A stretch of 11,542 bases of DNA from CAZSVI01 sp964610205. GTDB lineage: Bacteria; Bacillota; Clostridia; DSM-8532. Location of the stretch: NCBI GenBank assembly GCA_964610205.1, contig CAZSVI010000117.1, positions 1-11,542 on the forward strand. Direction: 5' to 3'. Made by a program: the position numbers and the translations under genes. Shown here piece by piece: positions 1 to 5,584 of this stretch; position 1 is the first letter of the stretch, and every line of letters begins with the position of its first letter. The notes below the pieces were generated by a model, which was not told the DNA's origin, did no database searches, and saw only the letters and a program-made list of their open reading frames with translations.

Positions 1-678
1 CAATTTCTGTGTGTTTGAACTGTTTCTCCCACCGATTACTACCATCATATCCGCAATTTCTGATATCTCTTGGGCTTCCCGTTGTCGTTTTTCAGTCGCA
101 CTACATATTGTATCAAATTTTATGACATTTGCAAACTTTTTCTTTACGAAATTGTAAATCTCTTCATACTTTTCGGGTTTCATGGTTGTTTGGGCAACAA
201 CGCATACACATTCTTCCGTATATGGCAGATCACGAACCTCTTTTAAGTCCGATACAATAAAAGCTCTGTTTTCACACCAGCCGTTAATCCCAATAACTTC
301 CGGATGTTCTCTGTCTCCAACGATAATGATGCGGCAGCCTTCCTGATTCTTCTGTCTTACAAGAGTATGTATTCTTTTTACATATGGACAGGTTGCGTCA
401 TGAATCAAAACTTGCTTTTCATTTAACGCCACATACACATCTTCCCCGATTCCATGTGCTCTTATAACAACGTGATCATCTTTTTGAAGCTGTTCCAGGT
501 ACTGAACACACTCAACGCCTTTTTCGATTAAATTATCGGATACCTGCCGGTTATGGATCAGTTCGCCAAATGTACGGGTTTTATCCGGAAATTCATTCAA
601 TGTTTTAAATGCGAGTTTTACAGCATTATCTACTCCAAAACAAAAACCGGCCGTTTCCGCCAGTATAATATTAACCAT
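1..678 (-). CDS. ispH: 4-hydroxy-3-methylbut-2-enyl diphosphate reductase (IspH/LytB), 3' end outside window
   Basis: IspH catalyses the last step of the non-mevalonate isoprenoid pathway, reducing HMBPP to IPP and DMAPP with a [4Fe-4S] cluster in the cytoplasm. The 226 visible codons carry the three cluster cysteines: Cys13 (AGFCFGV), Cys97 (DATCPYV) and Cys192 (DTICSATEKRQ). His42 (LIHNRQV), His125 (GDREHPE), the AQTT motif near 162-165 and the GGRNSSNT substrate loop near 217-223 are also present. The start is ATG at 678 with AGGAGG six bases upstream. The reading frame is still open at base 1, so the C-terminus is missing here. In clostridia IspH is often fused to ribosomal S1 domains; that part would lie outside the window and cannot be judged. 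It follows plsC with a 132-nt gap and no clear terminator, so it may be co-transcribed with the upstream genes. Confidence 0.97.
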   Translation of the reverse strand, partial: MVNIILAETAGFCFGVDNAVKLAFKTLNEFPDKTRTFGELIHNRQVSDNLIEKGVECVQYLEQLQKDDHVVIRAHGIGEDVYVALNEKQVLIHDATCPYVKRIHTLVRQKNQEGCRIIIVGDREHPEVIGINGWCENRAFIVSDLKEVRDLPYTEECVCVVAQTTMKPEKYEEIYNFVKKKFANVIKFDTICSATEKRQREAQEISEIADMMVVIGGRNSSNTQKL

Positions 679-717
679 TCAATCCTCCTGTTTTCAAACT
701 TTCCCAATCCGTTATTT

Positions 718-753
718 TTATCGCTTGCGTGCATAATTTTTAACACACTTCAT
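718..753 (-). CDS. possible 11-codon leader ORF upstream of ispH
   Basis: ATG at 753 is preceded by GAGG with 7-nt spacing, almost the same context (GAGGATATATTATG) as the plsC start. The predicted peptide is MKCVKNYARKR, ending in TAA 39 nt before ispH. It is basic and has no recognisable family. It could be a leader peptide or a chance ORF; the good ribosome site is the only positive evidence. Confidence 0.25.
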   Translation of the reverse strand: MKCVKNYARKR

Positions 754-810
754 AATATATCCTCTAAACCCTTAAAGATATGTTTAAAATTAAATATATA
801 TTTATGCCTT

Positions 811-1389
811 TTAAATTAATGAGTAAATTTTCCCCATCAAACTGTCTGCCATATCCTGCATTTCGGTCTTTGACGCCTTTGTACCATCCCCCGAAATGGG
901 GTTAAAGGGTTGCCCATATACAACCTTTATTCTTGAAAATATTCTGTAATTTCCGGACACACACACGGGAAGAATAGGTGTCCCGGATTCCAATGCAAAT
1001 AATATAGCTCCGCTTTTAGGCTTAAGCCTTCCTTCAATTTTTTTTCTTCGGGTTCCTTCGGGAAAAATTCCTACCGCCTTGCCCTCATGTAAAAGCTTTA
1101 ATGTGGTTTTTGCCGCAGACAAATCACCATGCCCTCGTTTAACAGGATATGCCCCCAGTTCCTTCAGCGCATAACCCAATAAAGGAATTTTAAAAAGTTC
1201 TTCTTTTGCCATAAAGTATATCCGGCGCGGCAGCATAGGGCCAAACAAAAACATATCCAGCATACTTATATGGTTTGAGCATATAATCAGAGGGCCATTC
1301 ACCGGCACATTTTCGAGGCCCTTAAAGGTGGGTCTGAAGAATAATCTGAAAAAAAGCCTGCACATTGCGCAAACAAATCTGTAAAACAT
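811..1389 (-). CDS. plsC: 1-acyl-sn-glycerol-3-phosphate acyltransferase (PlsC/LPLAT family)
   Basis: Likely transfers an acyl chain to lysophosphatidic acid to make phosphatidic acid at the inner face of the membrane. It has the two diagnostic acyltransferase blocks: NHISMLD (residues 39-45, catalytic His40 and Asp45) and FPEGTR (109-114). The intervening AKEELFKIP block is also typical. At 192 residues it is the usual size of the short Gram-positive PlsC. The N-terminus (RLFFRLFFRP) is basic and aromatic, fitting membrane association. ATG at 1389 follows GAGG with 7-nt spacing. The cmk stop codon ends one base upstream of this start, so the two genes are probably translationally coupled. 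Exact acyl-donor preference cannot be read from the sequence. Confidence 0.93.
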   Translation of the reverse strand: MFYRFVCAMCRLFFRLFFRPTFKGLENVPVNGPLIICSNHISMLDMFLFGPMLPRRIYFMAKEELFKIPLLGYALKELGAYPVKRGHGDLSAAKTTLKLLHEGKAVGIFPEGTRRKKIEGRLKPKSGAILFALESGTPILPVCVSGNYRIFSRIKVVYGQPFNPISGDGTKASKTEMQDMADSLMGKIYSLI

Positions 1390-1390
1390 A

Positions 1391-2062
1391 TTATATCCTC
1401 GCCTTTACAATATCCAATATCAGACTGACAGACTTTTCTACCGGAAAACCTGTGGTATTCAACAATATTGCATCCTCAGCCCTTTTTAAAGGGGCAAAGC
1501 TGCGGCTGCTGTCATTTTTATCCCGGTATTCCATCTCTTGCTTAAGCTCGTCAAAGGTCTGTTTAAGTGTTCCCTTTGCCAGGAGTTCCTCATATCTTCT
1601 CAGGGCCCTGTCTTCGACCGATGCTGTAAGAAATATCTTTATATCCGCAAACGGCAATACATTAGTCCCGATATCACGGCCATCCATTACAACACTGTTT
1701 GATTCGGCAATTTTACGCTGCAACTCAACCATTTTTATCCTGACCGCCGGTATAACCGCTACATCCGATGATCCAACCGTGACTTCAGGTGTTCTTATTT
1801 GATCCGTAACATCTTTGCCGTCAAGAAGGACCTTTTGCTGGCTATCCGTATACTCAACCTTTATATCAATACTTTTTGCAAGTTCGGCAAGCAAATTGCT
1901 ATCCTTCGTATTTACTCCGGATTGGATTGCTTTTAACGCAAAGGCGCGATACATGGCACCCGTATCCAGGTAAAGGATTCCCAACTCCTTTGAAATCATT
2001 TTCGCCATAGTGCTTTTTCCGGCACCGGATGGCCCGTCAATAGCGATTTGTATCATCTTCAA
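1391..2062 (-). CDS. cmk: cytidylate kinase, TTG start
   Basis: Phosphorylates CMP and dCMP using ATP for nucleic acid and phospholipid precursor supply. The Walker A loop GPSGAGKST lies at residues 10-18. It is followed by the family block LDTGAMYRAFALKA, the DGRDIGT block that contacts the CMP base, and a C-terminal MEYRDKNDSSRSFAPL motif typical of Cmk. Length (223 residues) is normal. The start is taken as TTG at 2062 because GGAGG (2071-2075) lies 8 nt upstream of it, whereas the in-frame ATG at 2056 would have a 14-nt spacing. It sits between a HutP-family gene and plsC in one minus-strand run; cmk-plsC-ispH neighbours are common in clostridia. Confidence 0.95.
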   Translation of the reverse strand: MKMIQIAIDGPSGAGKSTMAKMISKELGILYLDTGAMYRAFALKAIQSGVNTKDSNLLAELAKSIDIKVEYTDSQQKVLLDGKDVTDQIRTPEVTVGSSDVAVIPAVRIKMVELQRKIAESNSVVMDGRDIGTNVLPFADIKIFLTASVEDRALRRYEELLAKGTLKQTFDELKQEMEYRDKNDSSRSFAPLKRAEDAILLNTTGFPVEKSVSLILDIVKARI

Positions 2063-2125
2063 ACCACAAACCTCCAGAACAAAACAAAAATGAAAAATCT
2101 ATATAAGTTTAACGAAGTTTTTATA

Positions 2126-2153
2126 TCATTTCGAGCAAAGCGAAGAATCTCAT
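2126..2153. repeat. degenerate dispersed repeat of the 'CATTTCGAGC..AGCGAAGAATCT' type
   Basis: The 28-bp stretch between hutP and cmk begins TCATTTCGAGCAAAGC and ends GAAGAATCTCAT. It closely resembles a short repetitive motif (TCATTCTGAGC-x-AGCGAAGAATCT) that I recall in intergenic DNA of many bacteria. Only one copy is seen in this window, so its repeat status rests on recognition rather than on a comparison made here. Confidence 0.45.
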
Positions 2154-2170
2154 ATATTAAAAATCAGACA

Positions 2171-2602
2171 TCACACGACCCTGTGACCAATTCCTATTGA
2201 TATTTCATTCAAATGCAACAGGCCGATACCGAAAAATACGCATACGGCCACGTGATCATGATATCTTGAAACTCCAATTTTCCCACCGATATTAAGGCCA
2301 ATGGCTTTTGTTGTAATCTGCGACAGAGCTTCCCGGGCAGCACCTGCAACAGCACCTTCTTCCGCATGGCTTTCTACAATAACCCCTTCCCTTTTTGAGG
2401 AAACCACAGCCCTTTCAATAATTTTCATAATAGATGTGATAAAGTCTCCGCCGTAATCAACAGCGCAGGATTTTATCCCCATCCCGTTATATTCCGCCTT
2501 AAGTTCCTTTTCCTCATCACGGCTTGCCGACAGCGCCATTCTAATAGCAGCCTTGACTACGTCCTTGCTTCCGTATTCTGCATGTAGCTGTTCTTTTATC
2601 AT
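2171..2602 (-). CDS. HutP-family RNA-binding protein
   Basis: Resembles HutP, the L-histidine- and Mg2+-dependent RNA-binding antiterminator of the Bacillus hut operon. Matching blocks are GVIVESHAEEG (73-83), AAREALSQIT (88-97), the hydrophobic strand HVAVCVFFGIGLLHL (117-131) and the C-terminal GIGHRVV (137-143), which parallels the GINHI end of HutP. Length (143) is close to the 148 residues of Bacillus HutP. His79 and His140 match two of its three metal-binding histidines. The third, four residues after the first, is Gly83 here, and about four extra residues follow, so the ligand or metal response may differ. No histidine-utilisation genes are nearby, so its RNA target is unknown. ATG at 2602 follows GGGGG with 6-nt spacing. 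A promoter lies at 2794-2822 and a repeat-rich leader lies between. Confidence 0.8.
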   Translation of the reverse strand: MIKEQLHAEYGSKDVVKAAIRMALSASRDEEKELKAEYNGMGIKSCAVDYGGDFITSIMKIIERAVVSSKREGVIVESHAEEGAVAGAAREALSQITTKAIGLNIGGKIGVSRYHDHVAVCVFFGIGLLHLNEISIGIGHRVV

Positions 2603-2625
2603 AATAATCCCCCGGTATGAATTAT

Positions 2626-2661
2626 TTATTTAACAACTGAAGCAATTGCCTGCAACTGCAT
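2626..2661 (-). CDS. leader ORF A (MQLQAIASVVK) upstream of hutP
   Basis: Twelve codons ending in TAA, 23 nt before the HutP ATG. Its start overlaps the stop of leader ORF B as TGATG, a coupling arrangement. The peptide is nearly the same as the start of ORFs B and C (MQLQVIASVAI), and three of the codon differences are synonymous. No convincing ribosome site is present (only CGGTGTG just before ATG), so translation is uncertain and the conserved unit may be RNA or DNA rather than peptide. Confidence 0.3.
   Translation of the reverse strand: MQLQAIASVVK
2642..2659. repeat. palindromic repeat copy A (degenerate)
   Basis: Minus-strand sequence GCAGTTGCAGGCAATTGC. Compared with copies B and C it has four transitions. 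One pair exchanges A-U for G-C in the stem and one gives a G-U wobble, so the RNA stem is preserved. It lies in the hutP leader. Confidence 0.7.
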
Positions 2662-2702
2662 CACACCGTTATTGCAACAGAAGCAATTACTTGTAATTGC
2701 AT
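2661..2702 (-). CDS. leader ORF B (MQLQVIASVAITV) upstream of hutP
   Basis: Fourteen codons ending in TGA at 2663-2661, overlapping the ATG of leader ORF A by one base. The first 11 residues are identical to those of the 50-residue ORF C at 2950-3102. It lies inside the transcript predicted from the promoter at 2794-2822. Translation is unproven because no strong ribosome site precedes the ATG. Confidence 0.3.
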   Translation of the reverse strand: MQLQVIASVAITV

Positions 2703-2722
2703 CACACCGCAGCAAGGTTCTT
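2671..2722. repeat. 52-bp direct repeat, copy B
   Basis: Matches 3071-3122 at 50 of 52 positions (mismatches at 2712 and 2716), with the first 40 bp identical, at an offset of exactly 400 bp. It contains the perfect 18-bp palindrome GCAATTACTTGTAATTGC at 2683-2700. The related, more diverged copy A is adjacent at 2634-2668. Confidence 0.9.
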
Positions 2723-2793
2723 ATTACAACGGCAGATTTTGCTATTACAAAACCATCGTTTTAGCCTCGTTATTTTTAAAATTCATCATAAAC

Positions 2794-2822
2794 ATTATAT
2801 AAGAAGCTTTCGGTGAATACAA
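2794..2822 (-). promoter_or_regulatory. sigma-A-type promoter for hutP
   Basis: Minus-strand TTGTAT (2822-2817), a 17-bp spacer and a perfect TATAAT (2799-2794). Transcription would begin near 2787 and give hutP a leader of about 185 nt that includes repeat copies B and A. The -35 matches only the TTG half of consensus, which leaves room for an activator or a modest basal level. Confidence 0.6.
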
Positions 2823-2949
2823 GGTAAATATAATTCCATCACAATAATTCTATTGCTGTCATTTTGTGAAGCAAAAGCACTCGGGCAAATAGAAACCCAA
2901 AAAAACTTTTCTTTTTTTTAAACAATTTGCTCAAAACCCTGAAATTCTA

Positions 2950-3102
2950 TCAAAACACTGCAAATAGCAATTTGTATTTTTTACCGACATGAATATAAAG
3001 CAACGGATACAGTATTACCTTGACAATACGGTGCAGTCCTTTTGTGAATGAAATTATAACAACAAAAGCAATTGCAACAGAAGCAATTACTTGTAATTGC
3101 AT
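2950..3102 (-). CDS. small ORF C, 50 residues, one hydrophobic segment
   Basis: ATG at 3102 opens a frame of 50 codons ending in TGA at 2952-2950. It starts MQLQVIASVAI, as in leader ORFs B and A. Residues 5-19 (VIASVAIAFVVIISF) form a hydrophobic stretch that could cross a membrane. Residues 21-32 (KGLHRIVKVILY) match the C-terminus of the membrane-anchored protein at 5545-6048 (KGLHRIGKVILY), with 46 of 51 bases shared at DNA level. It therefore looks like a mosaic of two duplicated pieces, or the remnant of a paralogue. No good ribosome site is visible. It may be a decayed gene fragment rather than an expressed peptide. Confidence 0.35.
   Translation of the reverse strand: MQLQVIASVAIAFVVIISFTKGLHRIVKVILYPLLYIHVGKKYKLLFAVF
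2993..3043. repeat. 51-bp direct repeat, left copy (pairs with 5534-5584)
   Basis: Same orientation as 5534-5584 and identical at 46 of 51 positions; the inner 37 bp (3007-3043 against 5548-5584) have two mismatches. The two copies flank the gfo-like and degT-like genes. The right copy includes the 3' end of the gene at 5545-6048; the left copy lies within small ORF C. Confidence 0.85.
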
Positions 3103-3122
3103 CACACCGCAACAACGTTCTT
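3071..3122. repeat. 52-bp direct repeat, copy C
   Basis: Partner of 2671-2722. It holds the perfect palindrome at 3083-3100 and the start codon of small ORF C. Its distal end runs into the 13-bp hairpin at 3114-3144, a continuation that copy B lacks. Confidence 0.9.
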
Positions 3123-3144
3123 GGAGTTTTGCTCCAAGAACGTT
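3114..3144. other. 13-bp perfect hairpin
   Basis: AACGTTCTTGGAG (3114-3126) is fully complementary to CTCCAAGAACGTT (3132-3144) around a 5-nt loop. Neither strand has a U-run after the stem, so it is not a standard intrinsic terminator. On the minus strand it lies between the multi-stem element at 3146-3230 and small ORF C. Confidence 0.8.
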
Positions 3145-3145
3145 A

Positions 3146-3230
3146 TATTGAGGTGGGGGATATACCCACCGCCTGATAGAGGAAATAGGTACCTGCCACC
3201 TATAAAGGCGGGGACATCCTTACCTCAATA
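3146..3230. ncRNA. multi-stem structured element of unknown class
   Basis: The outer arms TATTGAGGT (3146-3154) and ACCTCAATA (3222-3230) pair perfectly. Inside are CCGCCT (3169-3174) with AGGCGG (3206-3211), ATAGGT (3185-3190) with ACCTAT (3198-3203), and GGTGGG (3152-3157) with CCCACC (3165-3170). The last stem competes with the outer one for three bases. It begins 19 nt after the stop of the oxidoreductase gene, so it could be a processed 3' UTR, a small RNA or an end of a mobile element (for example IS200/IS605-type subterminal structure). I do not recognise it as a named RNA family. The strand is not decided by structure alone; minus would be co-transcribed with the upstream operon. Confidence 0.5.
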
Positions 3231-3248
3231 AAATTTGTATGTACCGGT

Positions 3249-4271
3249 TTATTTGGGGATAACCCTTCGGATGGCTTCAACTTCGTTTTCCCCCGGCTCC
3301 AGCGGAAGATGGATTATTTTACGTTGAACGGCTGATCTGAGTAAAGCCATGGACATCTCAAAACCTTTTAAAGCATCTTCACCGTTACATGGATGAACCT
3401 TTGCTCCATCCAGCCATAGGGCTATATCGTCAATATAGGCAGCTCCATCGGTTTCATAATTGAAACAGCCGGGTCCTTCCTGATACCCTTCTTCTGTGGA
3501 TGCTCTCCAGCCTGCGCCGATAATCACCTCCGCAAACCCTTTGGTTCCCTGAATGCAGAAGCGTCCTTTATGCCATGGGTATTCGCTTTCAGGAACATCA
3601 GGGGACAACGCACCCACTTCCACTATACCACGAACTCCATTTGCGAACTGGATAAATCCGCCCGCATATTCGGGCGACGGATGATTATCATCTAATTTTT
3701 CCCTGCCGTCTATCTGGCCTACTACCCATTCCACTTCGGCATTATTGTTATAGAACCGCAGGTAATCCATTACATGGGTTACCATGTGCAGATACCATCC
3801 CCATGTGTGACCGTAAATACTCTGAATACGGCCCAATTTGCCGCTGTCCACTATTTTCTTCACCGCCTGATAATGGCTCCCATATTTCTGCTGATGGCTG
3901 ATTACTGTTTTTATTCCAGCATCACGAGCCAGTTTTATCAATTCTAAAGCTTCATTAAAATGGGTTGACATTGGTTTTTCATAAGCGATTAATTTAACGT
4001 TGTGCCGAATACCCAGTTCAAAAAGGCTCTTCCTGATGGCAGGCGGAGTGCAGAAACAAAAAATATCGGGTTTTGTATCATGAAGCATTTGATTAACATC
4101 TTCATAAAGCGGCGGCTGGCCGCACTCGGATACTGCCGCGGAAAGCCTTTCCCTGTCCAAATCGCAAAGACCTGCAAGCTTAAACCTGGTATTCCTGCTG
4201 AACAGCTTGGCATGCATCCTGCCTCTTTTTCCCGCACCAAGGACAGCAACGGTATAAACTCTGTTACTCAT
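3249..4271 (-). CDS. Gfo/Idh/MocA-family NAD(P)-dependent oxidoreductase
   Basis: Probably oxidises a ring hydroxyl of a sugar, nucleotide-sugar or inositol-like substrate. The N-terminal Rossmann fold shows GAGKRGR (residues 12-18) and the family motif EKPMS (98-102), whose lysine is usually catalytic. THVMDY at 165-170 supplies the His166/Asp169 pair expected in the second domain. Length (340) is typical. The start is ATG at 4271, after GGGGGG with close spacing; a longer frame to 4319 adds 16 unlikely residues and would overlap the upstream gene. It lies 19 nt after the DegT-type aminotransferase gene, so the two are an operon. A MocA-type dehydrogenase with a DegT aminotransferase is the arrangement of WlbA/WlbE and NtdC/NtdA, which make 3-amino sugars. 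No glycosyltransferase or nucleotidyltransferase is present here, so the substrate is not known. Confidence 0.9.
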   Translation of the reverse strand: MSNRVYTVAVLGAGKRGRMHAKLFSRNTRFKLAGLCDLDRERLSAAVSECGQPPLYEDVNQMLHDTKPDIFCFCTPPAIRKSLFELGIRHNVKLIAYEKPMSTHFNEALELIKLARDAGIKTVISHQQKYGSHYQAVKKIVDSGKLGRIQSIYGHTWGWYLHMVTHVMDYLRFYNNNAEVEWVVGQIDGREKLDDNHPSPEYAGGFIQFANGVRGIVEVGALSPDVPESEYPWHKGRFCIQGTKGFAEVIIGAGWRASTEEGYQEGPGCFNYETDGAAYIDDIALWLDGAKVHPCNGEDALKGFEMSMALLRSAVQRKIIHLPLEPGENEVEAIRRVIPK

Positions 4272-4290
4272 ATGATTCCCCCCACTATTT

Positions 4291-5415
4291 TTATTTCTTC
4301 CACGATTTAATAGCGTCAATGGTTGTTTGCACTTCTTGATCTGTCAATTCAGGAAACATAGGCAGGGATATGCAGCAGGACGCGTTTTTCTCCGCATTGG
4401 TCAAAGGCCCTGACAATCTTGCATCCTTGCCCCACGGGAAGCCTTCCTGCTTATGGATTGCAATGGAGTAATGCGTTTTTGCGTCTATACCGTTATGATT
4501 CAGATATTTCAATAAGGGATCCCTGTCTTCCGCGAATTTTGTTTCAATCTCATATAAATGATATACATGCCTGTATCCGGGGCGCTTGTATGGTAATTGA
4601 ATATCCTTGCAATCCCTTAATCCTTCATCATATTTCTTAGCAATGGCAATGCGCTTATCGCTCCATTCGGTTACATGCTTCAGCTTTGCGCTCAGTATGC
4701 CGGCGTGCAGATCGTCAAGGCGGCTGTTAAAACCATAACTGTGATGGTCGCGCTGGCTTGAGCCGTGGTTGCGGAGTTTCCGGACTTTGTCGTTGATATA
4801 GGAATGTTTGGTCCATATAGCTCCTCCGTCTCCATAGGTTCCAAGGTTTTTCTGTATGATAAAGCTTGTGCAGACCGCGTCGGATAATTCCCCTATTTTA
4901 AATGTGTCACCCGATGCATCAATGGCCTGGGCATTGTCTTCAATTACGAACAAACCGTACTCATCCGCAATTTTACGGATTTCATCCATAGGGGCGCACT
5001 GTCCGTAAAGATGAACCGGGACAATGGCCTTAGTCCGTCTGGTAATGGCTTTTCGGATAGCCTGAGGATCAATGCAGCGGGTCTTTTCATCGCAGTCTAC
5101 CAAAACAGCAGTACAACCTGCAATCCACATGGCCTCAGCCGTAGCAAAAAAAGTATTGGCATTGGTTATCAACTCATCTCCGGGTTTCAGCCCCAGCGCC
5201 ATAAACGTCAACCAAAGCGCATCGGTTCCATTGCCTACGCCAATGGCATACTTTGCACCGGCATATCCGGCAAGTTCTGCTTCAAATTTTTTAAGCATAG
5301 GTCCCTGTACATATTGTCCACTTAAAATGACTTCCTGCATTTTTGCATCAATCTCGCTCCTGATGCTCTCATATTGTCTTACATGACCATAAAAAGGCAC
5401 TTTCGTAACAGCCAT
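4291..5415 (-). CDS. DegT/DnrJ/EryC1/StrS-family PLP-dependent aminotransferase
   Basis: A fold-type I PLP enzyme that probably transfers an amino group to a ketosugar. Visible family features are GNGTDAL (61-67), PVHLYGQ (133-139), IEDNAQA (158-164, with Asp160 expected to hold the PLP ring nitrogen), the Schiff-base Lys189 in SFIIQKNLGTYGDGGA, and the GFNSRLDDLHAGIL block. At 374 residues it is full length. The start is ATG at 5415 with AGGGGG 9 nt upstream; the frame extends another 40 codons, but that segment overlaps the promoter and repeat region. It is the first gene of a two-gene operon with the downstream MocA-type oxidoreductase, whose ketone product it may aminate. The pair is flanked by a 51-bp direct repeat, hinting at acquisition or rearrangement. 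Confidence 0.94.
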   Translation of the reverse strand: MAVTKVPFYGHVRQYESIRSEIDAKMQEVILSGQYVQGPMLKKFEAELAGYAGAKYAIGVGNGTDALWLTFMALGLKPGDELITNANTFFATAEAMWIAGCTAVLVDCDEKTRCIDPQAIRKAITRRTKAIVPVHLYGQCAPMDEIRKIADEYGLFVIEDNAQAIDASGDTFKIGELSDAVCTSFIIQKNLGTYGDGGAIWTKHSYINDKVRKLRNHGSSQRDHHSYGFNSRLDDLHAGILSAKLKHVTEWSDKRIAIAKKYDEGLRDCKDIQLPYKRPGYRHVYHLYEIETKFAEDRDPLLKYLNHNGIDAKTHYSIAIHKQEGFPWGKDARLSGPLTNAEKNASCCISLPMFPELTDQEVQTTIDAIKSWKK

Positions 5416-5446
5416 ATTGATAAACCCCCTTAATAATTGTGTATAT

Positions 5447-5495
5447 GTATAGTTGTATATACCAGTATAGTATAATGTATCGCGAAAAAAATCAA
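5447..5495 (-). promoter_or_regulatory. promoter region of the aminotransferase/oxidoreductase operon
   Basis: Minus-strand TTGATT (5495-5490) is followed after 17 bp by TACTAT (5472-5467), or after 15 bp by TATACT (5474-5469). Two exact copies of ACTATAC (5471-5465 and 5453-5447), 18 bp apart, surround the self-complementary GTATATAC. This could be an operator over the -10 and start region, but the area is AT-rich and the repeats are short. Confidence 0.4.
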
Positions 5496-5533
5496 GTACA
5501 ACTCCACAAAAAATATGAAACTGCACTTTAATC

Positions 5534-5584
5534 ATATAAAGCTACTAATACAGTATTACTTTGCCAATACGGTGCAGTCCTTTT
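5534..5584. repeat. 51-bp direct repeat, right copy (pairs with 2993-3043)
   Basis: Covers the last 13 or so codons of the membrane-anchored protein gene and its TAG stop, plus a few bases beyond. In the left copy the two TAG codons read CCG TTG, so that frame continues 18 codons further. The right copy may therefore be the shortened version. Confidence 0.85.

Noticed and set aside
1365..1802. Plus-strand 145-codon frame opposite cmk and plsC
   Set aside because: It is the antisense shadow of two clear genes and has no recognisable product or ribosome site.
3020..3060. Plus-strand promoter starting with TTGACA at 3020
   Set aside because: The only -10-like hexamer (TATAAC at 3055) is 29 bp away, too far for a working promoter.
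3114..3144. Hairpin read as an intrinsic terminator for the oxidoreductase operon
   Set aside because: The stem is strong but neither strand has a U-run after it; the minus strand continues GTTGCGG.
4272..4319. Longer start for the Gfo/Idh/MocA protein at 4319
   Set aside because: The 16 extra residues overlap the end of the aminotransferase gene, are not Rossmann-like, and the ATG at 4271 has a G-rich ribosome site directly upstream.
5416..5535. Longer start for the aminotransferase at 5535
   Set aside because: The 40 extra residues are encoded by the promoter and repeat region and do not resemble the family; AGGGGG precedes the ATG at 5415.
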